This document shows positions 34,942 through 44,139 of a stretch of 64,000 nt of DNA, piece after piece. The stretch is from positions 1-64,000 of the forward strand of contig NZ_JALAMS010000026.1 of assembly GCF_026790145.1 (NCBI RefSeq), read 5' to 3'. How positions within the stretch are numbered: the first letter of the stretch is position 1; every line of letters starts with the position of its first letter. The notes beneath the pieces were generated by a model. That model saw only the letters and a program-made list of their open reading frames with translations, was not told where the DNA came from and did not search any database. The position numbers were made by a program, and so were the translations under genes. The stretch comes from Bacillus_I endophytica_A (lineage in GTDB: Bacteria > Bacillota > Bacilli > Bacillales > Bacillaceae_H).

Positions 34942-35883
34942 TTACAAACTTGAAACAATACATTTAGTATCACCGACAAGTTCATATTCTCCAAAGCTAG
35001 TAGGCAATATAAAATGATCTCCCTTTTTGAAGAAATAACTCTTATCTTCCTTTATTAGTTCCCCTTCTCCATCAATTATGCTAACAAGAAGAAATTGCTT
35101 TTGCTGTTTCAAATGGGCTAACCCTTTTAGCTCCCATTTTTCTACTGAAAAATAATCTCCTTGAACAAAGTGTGTTATGCTCAAATTTTCTACTTTTTCA
35201 TGCATAACTGATAGTTGATTTTGTGTAAATGGTGTCTCAGTCACTTCAATACTCTTTTCAAGATGAACCTCACGTAAATTCCCTTCAGAATCTCTTCTAT
35301 CATAATCATATAATCGATAAGTTGTATCTGAATTTTGCTGCGTTTCTAATATTAAAATCCCTTTACCAATTGCATGAACCGTGCCGCTTGGCACATAGAA
35401 GAAATCTCCTGGTTTTACCTTTATTCGATGTAATAGTTTGTTCCATTCTTGATTTTCAATCATAGCAATTAATTCTTCTTTTGTTTTCGCATGATGCCCA
35501 TAAATAATTTCTGCATCTTCTATAGCATCAATTACATACCAACACTCTGTTTTTCCTAGTTCTCCTTCATGGATACTAGCATATTCATCATTTGGATGAA
35601 CTTGAACGGATAAGTCTTGATTAGCATCTAAGATTTTTGTAAGAAGAGGAAAACGTTCTCCCTCCACATTCCCAAATAAATCTCGATGTTCTTCCCATAA
35701 TTCACCTAAAGATAATCCTTTATATTTTCCGTTCTTAACAACACTTTGTCCATGTGGATGCGCTGAAAAAGCCCAGCACTCCCCAGTTTGATTCGATGGA
35801 ATTTCATATCCAAAAGAAATTAATTGTGTTCCTCCCCAAATTCTTTCTTGAAAAACTGGTGCAAAAAATAATGGTTCAGTCAT
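34942..35883 (-). CDS. manA: Mannose-6-phosphate isomerase, class I
   Basis: 313 residues, the short Bacillus form of the cupin-fold enzyme. Zn ligands and signatures are visible: FPLLTKILDANQDLSVQVHP, ND, KTECWYVID and the FYVPSGTVHAIGKG block, followed by ETQQNSDTTYRLYDYDRR. It interconverts mannose-6-phosphate and fructose-6-phosphate, the step after uptake by ManP. It follows manP by 17 bases on the same strand and shares its transcript. The order manR-manP-manA is that of B. subtilis. Confidence 0.93.
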   Translation of the reverse strand: MTEPLFFAPVFQERIWGGTQLISFGYEIPSNQTGECWAFSAHPHGQSVVKNGKYKGLSLGELWEEHRDLFGNVEGERFPLLTKILDANQDLSVQVHPNDEYASIHEGELGKTECWYVIDAIEDAEIIYGHHAKTKEELIAMIENQEWNKLLHRIKVKPGDFFYVPSGTVHAIGKGILILETQQNSDTTYRLYDYDRRDSEGNLREVHLEKSIEVTETPFTQNQLSVMHEKVENLSITHFVQGDYFSVEKWELKGLAHLKQQKQFLLVSIIDGEGELIKEDKSYFFKKGDHFILPTSFGEYELVGDTKCIVSSL

Positions 35884-35900
35884 AATTAAAATCCTCCATT

Positions 35901-37847
35901 CTATGCAATTTCATCTAGTAACTTGTATGCGTCTTCTTTTGTTTGAACAGATAATAATCGCTCTTTATAACTGTCATCCATCAGTTTTCGAGAAAGCATT
36001 TGAAGGATTTTCAAATGTTCATTCCCTTCACTTTCTTTTGGTACAGCAATCATAAATATTAACTTCGCTTCCGTTCCATCAAGGCTTTTCCAATCTACAC
36101 CTGATTGCTTAATTCCGAATACAACACTTGGTTTCTTAACAGCATCTGATTTTCCATGTGGAATCGCAATGTTCATGCCAATACCTGTTGTACCTTCTTG
36201 CTCACGATTCATAATTGCTTGTTTAAATTCTTCCTCTGAATGAAGTGCACCAACATGGTTCAATTTTCCAATCATTTCATCAATGATCTCATCGCGTGTT
36301 TCCCCTGTTAAATCCGTTTCAATGAGCTCTAAATTTATAATTTCCGTTAGTTTTTGAATAACAATTTGTTTACTTTCTACTTGAGTTTCTTGTTGTACTT
36401 GTGGCATTTCTCTTGTTGCTGAAACTTCTTTTATTTGTTCAACTTCCGGATTTTTTATCTTTGACACATCTTTTTTCAATACATTTACTACAATAGCCGT
36501 CACACTAGATCCGACAATTACAGCTACAAAGAACATCACTACATTATCTACAGCTCCTAATACAGCTACAATTGGACCGCCATGTGCTACTCTATCTCCT
36601 ACATGACCAATCATTGCAATAACGGCACCTGTCATAGAACCCGCCATAACACTTGGAATGACACGAAGTGGGTCTTGTGCTGCGAATGGGATTGCACCTT
36701 CAGTAATACCAAATAGCCCCATTGTAAATGCTGCTTTCCCCATTTCCCTTTCAGACGTTTGAAACTTTCTCTTTCCTATAAACGTAGCAAGCCCCATTCC
36801 AATTGGCGGAATACAAATTGCTGCAGCAATTGGACCCATAATTTCGTAGTTTCCTTCTCCAATCATCGCTGAACCAAACAAGAAGGCTACCTTATTGAAC
36901 GGTCCACCCATATCAAAAGAAATCATGGCTCCTAAAATAAGCGCTAAAAGAATAGAACTTGAACCTTGCATACCTGCTAACCAAGCTGTTAATGACTCAA
37001 AAACTTGTGCGACAGGAGCACCAATAATAAATACAAATGCAAGACCTACAATAAGTGAAGCAACTACTGGAATGATAATAATGGGCATAATAGGTTGAAT
37101 CGCTTTTGGAACTTTTAATTTTTTAATTCCTAACGCCATATAACCAACTAGGAAACCAGCGATAATTCCGCCAAGGAAACCAGCACCGCTTTCACTTCCA
37201 TAAAAACTTCCCGTTGCCGCAATATATCCACCAATCATACCAGGAACAAGGCCAGGCTTATCTGCTATACTATAAGCAATATATCCTGCTAAAATTGGCA
37301 CCATAAATGTAAAGGATGTGCTGCCAATTTGTTCAATTGTTTTCCAAAAAGAACCTTCTGTAATAACTAAACCACCTGGTGTTTTTTCTCCCCCAAGAGT
37401 TAGCGCAATGGCAACTAATAATCCACCTACTACAATGAACGGCACCATGAAAGATACTCCATTCATTAAATGACGATATATTGGATTTTGTTTTTTCGCT
37501 ATTTGATTCCCTTCTAGCGTTGTAGACTGTGAACGATAAATTGGTACATCACCACTTACTACTTTCTGGATCAATTCCTCGGGTTTACGAATACCATCTT
37601 GTACTCCAACAACTAGTAATGGCTTTCCTACAAATCTATCTTTATTTACAGCTCTATCAGCAGCGATAATAATACCGTCTGCTTCGCGGATATCCTGCTC
37701 ATTCAGTTCATTTTCTACCCCGATACCACCTTGGGTTTCAACCTTCATTTGAACTCCTAATTTATCCGCTGCTTTTTGCAAATTTTCTGCTGCCATATAT
37801 GTATGGGCAATCCCATTCGGACACGATGTAATGACTAATATTTTCAT
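35901..37847 (-). CDS. manP: Mannose-specific PTS enzyme IIBCA
   Basis: About 648 residues in the order IIB-IIC-IIA. The IIB domain begins MKILVITSCPNGIAHTYMA with its phospho-Cys. The IIC domain (about 120-460) has nine or so membrane helices including GGPFNKVAFLFGSAMIGEG. The IIA domain (about 505-648) holds IGMNIAIPHGKSDAVKKP with the phospho-His. It belongs to the fructose/mannitol PTS superfamily and imports and phosphorylates mannose. ATG 37847 is 7 bases after GGAGG. The promoter carries a cre-like element, and manR is encoded upstream, so induction by mannose and repression by glucose are expected. Confidence 0.92.
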   Translation of the reverse strand: MKILVITSCPNGIAHTYMAAENLQKAADKLGVQMKVETQGGIGVENELNEQDIREADGIIIAADRAVNKDRFVGKPLLVVGVQDGIRKPEELIQKVVSGDVPIYRSQSTTLEGNQIAKKQNPIYRHLMNGVSFMVPFIVVGGLLVAIALTLGGEKTPGGLVITEGSFWKTIEQIGSTSFTFMVPILAGYIAYSIADKPGLVPGMIGGYIAATGSFYGSESGAGFLGGIIAGFLVGYMALGIKKLKVPKAIQPIMPIIIIPVVASLIVGLAFVFIIGAPVAQVFESLTAWLAGMQGSSSILLALILGAMISFDMGGPFNKVAFLFGSAMIGEGNYEIMGPIAAAICIPPIGMGLATFIGKRKFQTSEREMGKAAFTMGLFGITEGAIPFAAQDPLRVIPSVMAGSMTGAVIAMIGHVGDRVAHGGPIVAVLGAVDNVVMFFVAVIVGSSVTAIVVNVLKKDVSKIKNPEVEQIKEVSATREMPQVQQETQVESKQIVIQKLTEIINLELIETDLTGETRDEIIDEMIGKLNHVGALHSEEEFKQAIMNREQEGTTGIGMNIAIPHGKSDAVKKPSVVFGIKQSGVDWKSLDGTEAKLIFMIAVPKESEGNEHLKILQMLSRKLMDDSYKERLLSVQTKEDAYKLLDEIA

Positions 37848-37869
37848 TTTCAATCCTCCTCACTCCCTT

Positions 37870-37912
37870 TGTAAGCGCCTACATTTAATATATATCAAGA
37901 TGAAGATGACAA
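37870..37912 (-). promoter_or_regulatory. manP promoter with cre-like site
   Basis: On the minus strand TTGTCA (37912-37907), 16 bases and TATTAA (37890-37885) form a promoter. TGTAAGCGCCTACA (37870-37883), 13 of 14 matches to the CcpA operator, lies at the start point. Upstream, GGTAAAA occurs twice between 37920 and 37960 and is a candidate ManR site. Confidence 0.7.
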
Positions 37913-37965
37913 AAGTTTCGTTTTTTACCGTAACTTCCGGAAAAATCGACCTTTTACCATAATAA

Positions 37966-37993
37966 AAAAGTGAGGTATCTCGACCTCACTTTT
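37966..37993 (-). terminator. manR terminator
   Basis: AAAAGTGAGGT pairs with ACCTCACTTTT around CGAG/AT, with a T run on the minus strand, immediately after the manR stop codon. Confidence 0.85.
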
Positions 37994-37996
37994 CGC

Positions 37997-39943
37997 TTAA
38001 TTATGCAAATAGGATAAAAACTTCATTACATTTGTTTCCTTTGTCAGCTTTTGAACAAAAGATGGTTGTTCACTTATAACAGACAGCTCTTGGAATAGTC
38101 TCTTTGTTACTTCTTTCTCATCGCTCTTAACTGCTAACATGAATACAAGTGATACTTCCTCCGTTCCCCATTCAATTGGTTCTTTCAATGTCGCAATGGC
38201 AATAGCTGATTCCTTAATAAACTTAGCGTTCGCATGAGGAATAGCAATCCCGGCCCCAATCGCTGTTGCTGACATTTTTTCTCTTATAATCGCATGTTCT
38301 GCATAATCTTTATCAACATAACCTTTACTATGCAAAGCTTCTGCTAACTTTTCAATTAACTGATAAGGGTGTTTCACTTCTTGTTGTAAAAACACTAAGA
38401 ACGGCGTTGTGTAGTTTAACATAACAAAGTCTTCTTTTTCTTTATAATGTGTTTTATTCAGTTTCTTTATAAAATCTTCTAGTTTTTTTTCTTCTGTCCA
38501 CTCTAATAACGGAGATACGACAAAGTGAGGAAGAGCGAGTTTAGGAAGGGTGATTGTAGAAATAATAAGTTCTACATCTTGATGTGTCGCTAAGTACGCC
38601 TCCAAATCTGCTTTCGCTATACACCCCATCACGTGAACATGACGAAATCTCCGTTCAATCTTTGTGCGTAACAACTGGGACATTCCGATTCCCATATGGC
38701 AAACAATAATGACTTTTTTAGATTTTTCTTGATGATCCAAACGTTCCATCGCTGCTTCAAAGTGTAAAGTAAGATATGCTGCTTCCTCTTCCGGAATGTA
38801 AACAGCAAGCGTTTCATTCATTTCTTCTAATACTTGAATTAGCATATCGAACATATAAGGATACATTCTTTTTATATCATGAAGCATCGGATTCGATAGT
38901 GAAAGATCATAATGCAACCGATTCAATGTGGTATATAAATGAATATGTAACCCCTCAATAAGAACTGGATCCTTACTAAAATCTATTTCATTTAACTGTG
39001 ACATACGTGTAATCAAATATTGAATAACCTGGGAAAGAATCAGGTTATTTTCACTAAACTTACTCTCTCCTTCTGCTTTCTCCTGATAACGAAGCTTCCC
39101 TCCTAAAATATGAGTTGTTAAATAGATTGCTTCTTCTTCTGGAAAACGAATCGTAAAAACCAACTCCAGTTGTTTTAAAAATTCCAACGTCCATTTGTAT
39201 TCTTTTGTTTCTTTCATTATTTTAATTTCTTGTGCAGAAATTGAAATAGACTGCTTGAGTTTTATTCTCCGTATCATAAGTAACGTGTGCGTCAATAAAC
39301 TTTCAAATGTATCATCTGTAAAGAACAAGGAATGCCGTTTTTGTAGCGCTTTCAATTCATTCATAACAAATTCAACTTCATGATATAGAAATTGCTTCTT
39401 AATAAATTGATGTGTAAAATCCGAATTACGAATTAAATCTGACAATCTAGCTAGCGCCTTTCTTTTATCCTTTTCACTTCCCTCAATCATCAATCCCACT
39501 CTCTGTTTGGAAATGATCGTTAATCCAAAACGACTTAACCACTTTTCAATGTTATCTAAATCTTTCTTTATAGTAGCCCGATTGACAAAATGCTGAGTAG
39601 CCATCTCCTGTGCTGTAACTGACTTTACATTCATCAACAAATTATAAGCAATCTCTAAAATTCTTTCTTCATCTGATTCATACTTTGTACGATTATGAAC
39701 ACGATACAATCTATTAAATAAATCTATCTTTTCAGGTTCCCCAATCTCTAAGTACACTCCTAATCCGGGTTTTCGAACAAGAAGGGCACTCGAATACTTC
39801 ATAAGATAATCCTCAATTGCTTTAAAGTCATTACGAATCGTTTTTTCCGAACAATTCACTCGATCTGCAAGGTCTTGCACCAATACATGTTCATCAGATT
39901 CAGATAACAATAAAAATAGAACTTCCTTTTGTCTTGTATTCAT
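37997..39943 (-). CDS. manR: PRD-containing PTS-controlled activator
   Basis: 648 residues: an HTH (1-70, with LADRVNCSEKTIRNDFKAI), a second HTH (ATIKKDLDNIEKWL), two PTS regulation domains (about 180-400, with EEAIYLTTHILGGKL and EEAAYLTLHFEAAM), an EIIB-like domain with VIIVCHMGIGMSQLL containing Cys, and a C-terminal EIIA-like domain with AIGAGIAIPHANAKF containing His. This matches ManR, which binds the man promoters and is controlled by phosphorylation from HPr and ManP. It lies just upstream of manP on the same strand with its own terminator. Confidence 0.9.
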   Translation of the reverse strand: MNTRQKEVLFLLLSESDEHVLVQDLADRVNCSEKTIRNDFKAIEDYLMKYSSALLVRKPGLGVYLEIGEPEKIDLFNRLYRVHNRTKYESDEERILEIAYNLLMNVKSVTAQEMATQHFVNRATIKKDLDNIEKWLSRFGLTIISKQRVGLMIEGSEKDKRKALARLSDLIRNSDFTHQFIKKQFLYHEVEFVMNELKALQKRHSLFFTDDTFESLLTHTLLMIRRIKLKQSISISAQEIKIMKETKEYKWTLEFLKQLELVFTIRFPEEEAIYLTTHILGGKLRYQEKAEGESKFSENNLILSQVIQYLITRMSQLNEIDFSKDPVLIEGLHIHLYTTLNRLHYDLSLSNPMLHDIKRMYPYMFDMLIQVLEEMNETLAVYIPEEEAAYLTLHFEAAMERLDHQEKSKKVIIVCHMGIGMSQLLRTKIERRFRHVHVMGCIAKADLEAYLATHQDVELIISTITLPKLALPHFVVSPLLEWTEEKKLEDFIKKLNKTHYKEKEDFVMLNYTTPFLVFLQQEVKHPYQLIEKLAEALHSKGYVDKDYAEHAIIREKMSATAIGAGIAIPHANAKFIKESAIAIATLKEPIEWGTEEVSLVFMLAVKSDEKEVTKRLFQELSVISEQPSFVQKLTKETNVMKFLSYLHN

Positions 39944-40549
39944 TCATTTCACCTATTCCCTATATCCTTTTATTCTCTGTCCATTATTTCTCCCTATGTT
40001 TAAAGGATATTTTGCTTTCTTATAAATACTGCTTTAATTTATATGTATTTATTCTGGACGTTCACCTATATTTATACTATAGGTTATTATCTAAATACCA
40101 TAACATAATAGTTGATGATCCCTATCATGGTAAATATTAAAATACCTTTGTTTTGTAAATAATATAACTTCCTTTTCTATATTATTTTTAGTGAAACCTA
40201 TTTCTATATACACGATAAAATCCTACATTAATGAGCAAACTATTCAAGGGGTTGTGAGCTTTCCAGCTTCCTTAAGCCTTATCTTGCTCTAAGCAAAAAA
40301 GGATACTGGAGCCCTCTCATCTCCTTTTTTGTTTTTACATTGTATAAAGGACATAAACCTAGTTACCATAATGTTACTTATCGTACATAAACTACTAAAG
40401 GGAACTTTCTAAAATATATAAGTATATTAATCTAATAGTTTGGACAGACTAATTATGTATTCCCTCCCCTATTCGGATAAATGAAAAAATCCTTTGCTGT
40501 ACCAAGCAAAGGATTTTCTTTTGATTAAAGGTTATTTATTATAGGAAAT
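39944..40549. other. Intergenic stretch, hairpin and dispersed repeat
   Basis: A T-rich hairpin at about 40298-40331 (AAAAAAGGA...TCCTTTTTT) may be a terminator. The right part holds dispersed repeat copy 2. No coding region is recognised in the first 350 bases. Confidence 0.5.
40441..40535. repeat. Dispersed repeat, copy 2
   Basis: GACAGACTAATTATGTATTC, CCTATTC, then AAAATCCTTTGCT-GTACCA-AGCAAAGGATTTT followed by CTTTT. The blocks and their order match 20676-20770; the hairpin is better preserved here. It lies just upstream of the copper-binding protein pseudogene. Confidence 0.6.
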
Positions 40550-40824
40550 TGCACATAATGAAAACTATCAATCTATAATTGAAACTCTACATGAATGTAT
40601 GACTACTTGTAATCACTGTTATGATGCCTGCTTGAGTTAAAATGATGGCTCAATGCATTCGTTTGGATCGAGAGTGTGTAGATATTTGTGCTTATTTAGA
40701 ACAAGCTTTAGGAAGAGGGACACCCTTTGTTTCTGAATTAGCTCAAGTATGTGCAGCTATTTGTGAAGCATGTGGGAACGAGTGCAAAAAACACGATCAT
40801 GATCATTGTCAAACATGTGCATAA
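40550..40824 (+). pseudogene. Four-helix copper-binding-type cysteine-rich protein, frameshifted
   Basis: The first part reads AHNENYQSIIETLHECMTTC and NHCYDACLS in one frame. After a small deletion the +1 frame continues VKMMAQCIRLDRECVDICAY and ends CEACGNECKKHDHDHCQTCA. Together they form the YhjQ/Csp-like family, short proteins whose many Cys line a four-helix bundle and bind Cu(I). The family start (Met-Ala-His) appears as ATT-GCA-CAT, so the start codon is also lost. Two lesions make this a pseudogene. The remaining 60-codon frame from 40642 lacks a good ribosome site. Confidence 0.8.
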
Positions 40825-40865
40825 GAATGCAAGAAGTTAGCTTCATAAGCTAGCGATGGATATAA

Positions 40866-40896
40866 AACTTCTAAAAACATATTTTAGGAAGTTTAA
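40866..40896 (+). terminator. Terminator after the cysteine-rich pseudogene
   Basis: AAACTTCTAAAA-ACA-TATTTTAGGAAGTTT forms a stem with minor mismatch, 42 bases after the stop codon. Confidence 0.6.
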
Positions 40897-40972
40897 ATAA
40901 AATTCTTACTTTTAATCCATCTCTATAATATAAATGTTAAAATATGTAGAAAAGACGTAAGGAGATTGACAC

Positions 40973-41557
40973 ATGGGAGAAAACTTTACTAATACGGCTT
41001 TAATAATCATTGATGTCCAAAAAGCTTTTGAAGATGAAAAATGGGGCCCAAGAAACAACCTGCATGCTGAGGACAATATTAAACTCTTATTAAAAGCGTG
41101 GAGAAAAAGAGAATATCCAATTGTACATATTCAGCATTTATCTGATAACGATCAATCCATCTTCCATCCTAGTAAACAAAGTTCAGCTTTTAAAGATAGT
41201 GTAGTTCCCGTAAGAGATGAAACCATTTTAAAAAAGAAGGTAAACAGTGCTTTTATAGGAACTGGTCTTGAGGAACATTTAAAAGAAAACAACATACAAA
41301 AAGTTGTCATCGTAGGATTAACAACTCCTCATTGTGTATCTACTACTACTCGAATGAGCGGTAATTTAGGATTTGAAACTTACTTAGTATCTGATGCAAC
41401 GGCTGCATTTGCCATCAAAGGAGCAGACAACACCTATTATTCCGCTGAACAAATCCATAATGTTTCTTTAGCAACTTTAGATAATGAGTTTGCTAAAGTT
41501 TTGACAACGGAAGAAGTAATACAAAAGTTAAATTCAATTGAGACAACACAATTATAA
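40973..41557 (+). CDS. Isochorismatase-like cysteine hydrolase
   Basis: 194 residues with the catalytic triad of the family: Asp in LIIIDVQKAF, Lys in ILKKKVNSAFIGTGL and Cys in VGLTTPHCVSTTTRM. The cis-peptide and helix pattern around GLTTPHC match. Family members include isochorismatases, nicotinamidases and N-carbamoyl hydrolases; the absence of the nicotinamidase His-rich metal site makes PncA unlikely. Substrate unknown. Preceded by AAGGAG and followed by a terminator; apparently monocistronic. Confidence 0.85.
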   Translation: MGENFTNTALIIIDVQKAFEDEKWGPRNNLHAEDNIKLLLKAWRKREYPIVHIQHLSDNDQSIFHPSKQSSAFKDSVVPVRDETILKKKVNSAFIGTGLEEHLKENNIQKVVIVGLTTPHCVSTTTRMSGNLGFETYLVSDATAAFAIKGADNTYYSAEQIHNVSLATLDNEFAKVLTTEEVIQKLNSIETTQL

Positions 41558-41613
41558 GAATTGACTGTTTATTATAATAAAACTCAGTGACTATGATCTT
41601 GATTATAAGCAGG

Positions 41614-41651
41614 AAAAAGGAGTGAGATCTTTTAGATAACCACTCCTTTTT
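41614..41651 (+). terminator. Terminator of the isochorismatase-like gene
   Basis: AAAAAGGAGTG pairs with CACTCCTTTTT across a 16-base loop, 57 bases after the stop codon. Confidence 0.75.
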
Positions 41652-41694
41652 CTTTTAAGAATTTCTCAAACAAAATATTTAACTGTTACAACCA

Positions 41695-41931
41695 CTAATT
41701 TAATAAAAACCCTTGTATAGATCCAGATAAGGCAAATAAGGAAACTACAATGCACACATAACCCCAAAATTCTTTTTTGTTTTTTTGAAGTTCAATGAAT
41801 CCTGTTATTAATATTAGAGCGCTCAATAGTAACATAGAATATGGCATAAGCTTAAAACTTTGAGTGAGTAAGCCATATCCAGATAAAATAACAACTATTA
41901 CTGATAAAAAAACTCTTAATCCTTTCAACAT
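41695..41931 (-). CDS. Small membrane protein, DUF3953-like
   Basis: 78 residues from ATG 41931, 5 bases after GGAGGAGGAAA. Three membrane segments are visible: LRVFLSVIVVILSGYGLL, PYSMLLLSALILITGFIEL and FWGYVCIVVSLFALSGSI. The SFKLMPYSMLLLSALIL pattern resembles the DUF3953/YczI group of small Bacillus membrane proteins. No function is known. Confidence 0.65.
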   Translation of the reverse strand: MLKGLRVFLSVIVVILSGYGLLTQSFKLMPYSMLLLSALILITGFIELQKNKKEFWGYVCIVVSLFALSGSIQGFLLN

Positions 41932-42508
41932 ATCTTTCCTCCTCCACGATCTAGGTTTCATCATATCGTTTTATTTTATGTTCTTAAAACTAGGCATCAA
42001 ATTCTTGAATAAAGAAAGAAATCATCATTCCAAGAAGGAGCATTATGTACAAAATACAAAACAGTTTAGATGTTGTCTCCCATCGTTTCTTCCAACTCTC
42101 TCTAAAAATCTTCTATCTATACTTCCCTTCATTTTAAAAAAGAAGATTTGCTTTTACTAAGGTACCATATTCTATTCGTGAACTAATCTCCCGCACTCAT
42201 TTTTATTGTAGCATCTATTTATTCCCCTCTATTTTATACGAACACATTAAACAAAAGTTCTATGATTATTACATAGATAATTACGAGAGAGGAGCTTTGG
42301 CAATTCTAGTTACGTCTAGTTCATCTAACACAAAATATCGTACGTAAAAAGCTGTTGAGATTATGGTTTTCAATATGGTTTATGTCTTGTCATAAAAAGA
42401 AAAAGCACAATTCCGTTGCCTTACAAGGAGTTTGTACTTTTTCTTTCCCTTAGATCTACCTTCTAGAACTGAGTGTAGAAGGCATAGCTAAAGTCATATT
42501 ATTGATCA
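41932..42508 (-). other. Intergenic stretch ending in a terminator-family hairpin
   Basis: No gene is visible in 41932-42390. The right end (42401-42450) is another copy of the dispersed terminator hairpin, AAGCACAA...TTTGTACTT, with CTTTTTC on the minus strand. It serves the MarR gene ending at 42509. Confidence 0.6.
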
Positions 42509-42940
42509 TCACGTTCTTTCGAGTTTTATCTTTTTTAACAAATAAATAAAGTCTTCTAGTTCCTCATTTGTGAAATCTTCAAATTTCTCATCAAAACATT
42601 CATATAGCACTTGTTTCATTTCCTTAGTAAGTTCTATTCCCTTATCCGTCATGGTAACGTATACAATTCTACGATCTGTTGTACTCCGTTCTCGAGTGAT
42701 TAACCCTTTTTTAATTAACCTGTCACTAACACCTGTAATATGACTTGTTGCTACTTGAAGCTTATTTGAAATTTCCGAAACTGTCATCTTTTGATTATGT
42801 TCAAATAAAACTTTTAGCACGTAAAATTCATTTAACGGGATATAATGTTTTACTATAGGTTGGATAGTTGAGCGTTTTCTCTTGATTTGTGTCCTAAAGG
42901 TTAGTACTAGATTTTTTACAAGTAATTCTCTTTCTTCCAC
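42509..42940 (-). CDS. MarR-family transcription regulator
   Basis: 143 residues with the winged-helix core MTVSEISNKLQVATSHITGV, SDRLIKKGLITRER and the wing TDRRIVYVTMTDKGIELT, flanked by dimerisation helices. The DRR motif is typical. The target is unknown: neighbours on both sides are small membrane proteins and nothing is divergent within 400 bases. Terminated by a dispersed-family hairpin. Confidence 0.88.
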   Translation of the reverse strand: MEERELLVKNLVLTFRTQIKRKRSTIQPIVKHYIPLNEFYVLKVLFEHNQKMTVSEISNKLQVATSHITGVSDRLIKKGLITRERSTTDRRIVYVTMTDKGIELTKEMKQVLYECFDEKFEDFTNEELEDFIYLLKKIKLERT

Positions 42941-43113
42941 TCTCCATGCTCCTTTGTTAATAATGTAATTAAAATAAGCTTATCTATATTATATTAAATA
43001 GAATGGGTTTTTGCACAGGTAGATTACTGAATTTGGAATTTGATGATAAATGTCTATTTGAAAAGGAGAAAATAATAGAATAAAGACAGTGTAGAATAGC
43101 AAAAATTAAGAAA

Positions 43114-43160
43114 GTAAAAAAGCCCAAAGTCGTTAATCAACAACGAGTTTGGACTCTTCC
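43114..43160 (-). terminator. Dispersed terminator-family hairpin
   Basis: AGCCCAAA and TTTGGACT form the outer stem, GTCGTT and AACGA(G) the inner one; the minus strand ends in TTTTTTAC. Lies 245 bases beyond the stop codon of the gene at 43405. Confidence 0.55.
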
Positions 43161-43404
43161 TTAAATTATAATGAAAGCCAAACAGAAATGTTCCTTGACC
43201 TTTAGTTTATGAGACTACATTTCGTAAGCTTTCTCTGCTTAATGATAGATACTTTTTTACATATTCATTTCTAATCCATATCACACTTTTTATAAAGCAT
43301 AATAGTAAAAGCAATTGACCTCTATTTTTAAAATGAATATAGTATTGCCTTTTTATCAGAGTAATGGCAATGACCAGACATAAATTATTGAAATAGGCAC
43401 ATGC

Positions 43405-43884
43405 CTAGTTTTGCTTTTTTATTTCCCTATCTGACTTTAAAACATCTTGTATAAAAAATTGATAACCATAATTAATAACGGCTGTAGCAATTGATAAGAT
43501 GAATAATTGAAAATGAGTCATGCTTACCATTTTGTAGATTTTTAATTTTTCTGCAATGCTTGTTAAAGGATAAGCAAACATATAATCAAATAAAATATTA
43601 AGGAGCATATAATGACTAAATTTCCCATACGTTAATTTAAAAACCCAAAAGTTTGCTATAAAGAATGGCCCAAAAATAAAAGAAATGTCACTTGAAAGTC
43701 TTGGAAAAATGGGTGTTTTAACTTTCCACCATGTATAACTTTTAGATAGTTCACTGATTAGAGCAATCACTAACGAACTAAAAGTTAAAACAGGTAAATA
43801 TCTTTTAAAAGTCAACTTATCAACCTTAAAAAGCGATAACCAAGGTAATAGAAGCACAGCAAGCAACACTGATTTTCCTTTCAT
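43405..43884 (-). CDS. Hypothetical integral membrane protein
   Basis: 159 residues with four or five membrane segments, and the pattern LLPWLSLFKVDKLTFKRYLP, WWKVKTPIFPRLSSDISFIF and GPFFIANFWVFKLTYGKF. Similar short proteins with a KWWKVK-type loop and FGPF occur in many Bacillus species, but I know of no function. It has a weak ribosome site before the ATG. Nothing in the neighbourhood suggests a role. Confidence 0.6.
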   Translation of the reverse strand: MKGKSVLLAVLLLPWLSLFKVDKLTFKRYLPVLTFSSLVIALISELSKSYTWWKVKTPIFPRLSSDISFIFGPFFIANFWVFKLTYGKFSHYMLLNILFDYMFAYPLTSIAEKLKIYKMVSMTHFQLFILSIATAVINYGYQFFIQDVLKSDREIKKQN

Positions 43885-44095
43885 TACACAACAACTCCTA
43901 TTAAAGATAAAAATCTCATTACTATTAAGGTAAACTAGAATTATTCTGTGTAATAAATTAAATTTAATACCCCTAAAAGGATTAGTGAACGATTAACTCA
44001 TTTAGCTTTCCCTTTTTAGGTTGGATGTTCTACACATTTTTAGTGATTATAATGTAACTTTTTAGTACTTACATAAAATAATGACACAACAAAGT

Positions 44096-44127
44096 AAAAA
44101 AGGTTGGATAATTAACAACCTTTTTTA
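44096..44127 (-). terminator. Terminator of the proline dehydrogenase gene
   Basis: AAAAAGGTTG pairs with CAACCTTTTT across 9 bases; a T run follows on the minus strand, 13 bases after the stop codon. Confidence 0.85.
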
Positions 44128-44139
44128 CTCATTCTGCGC

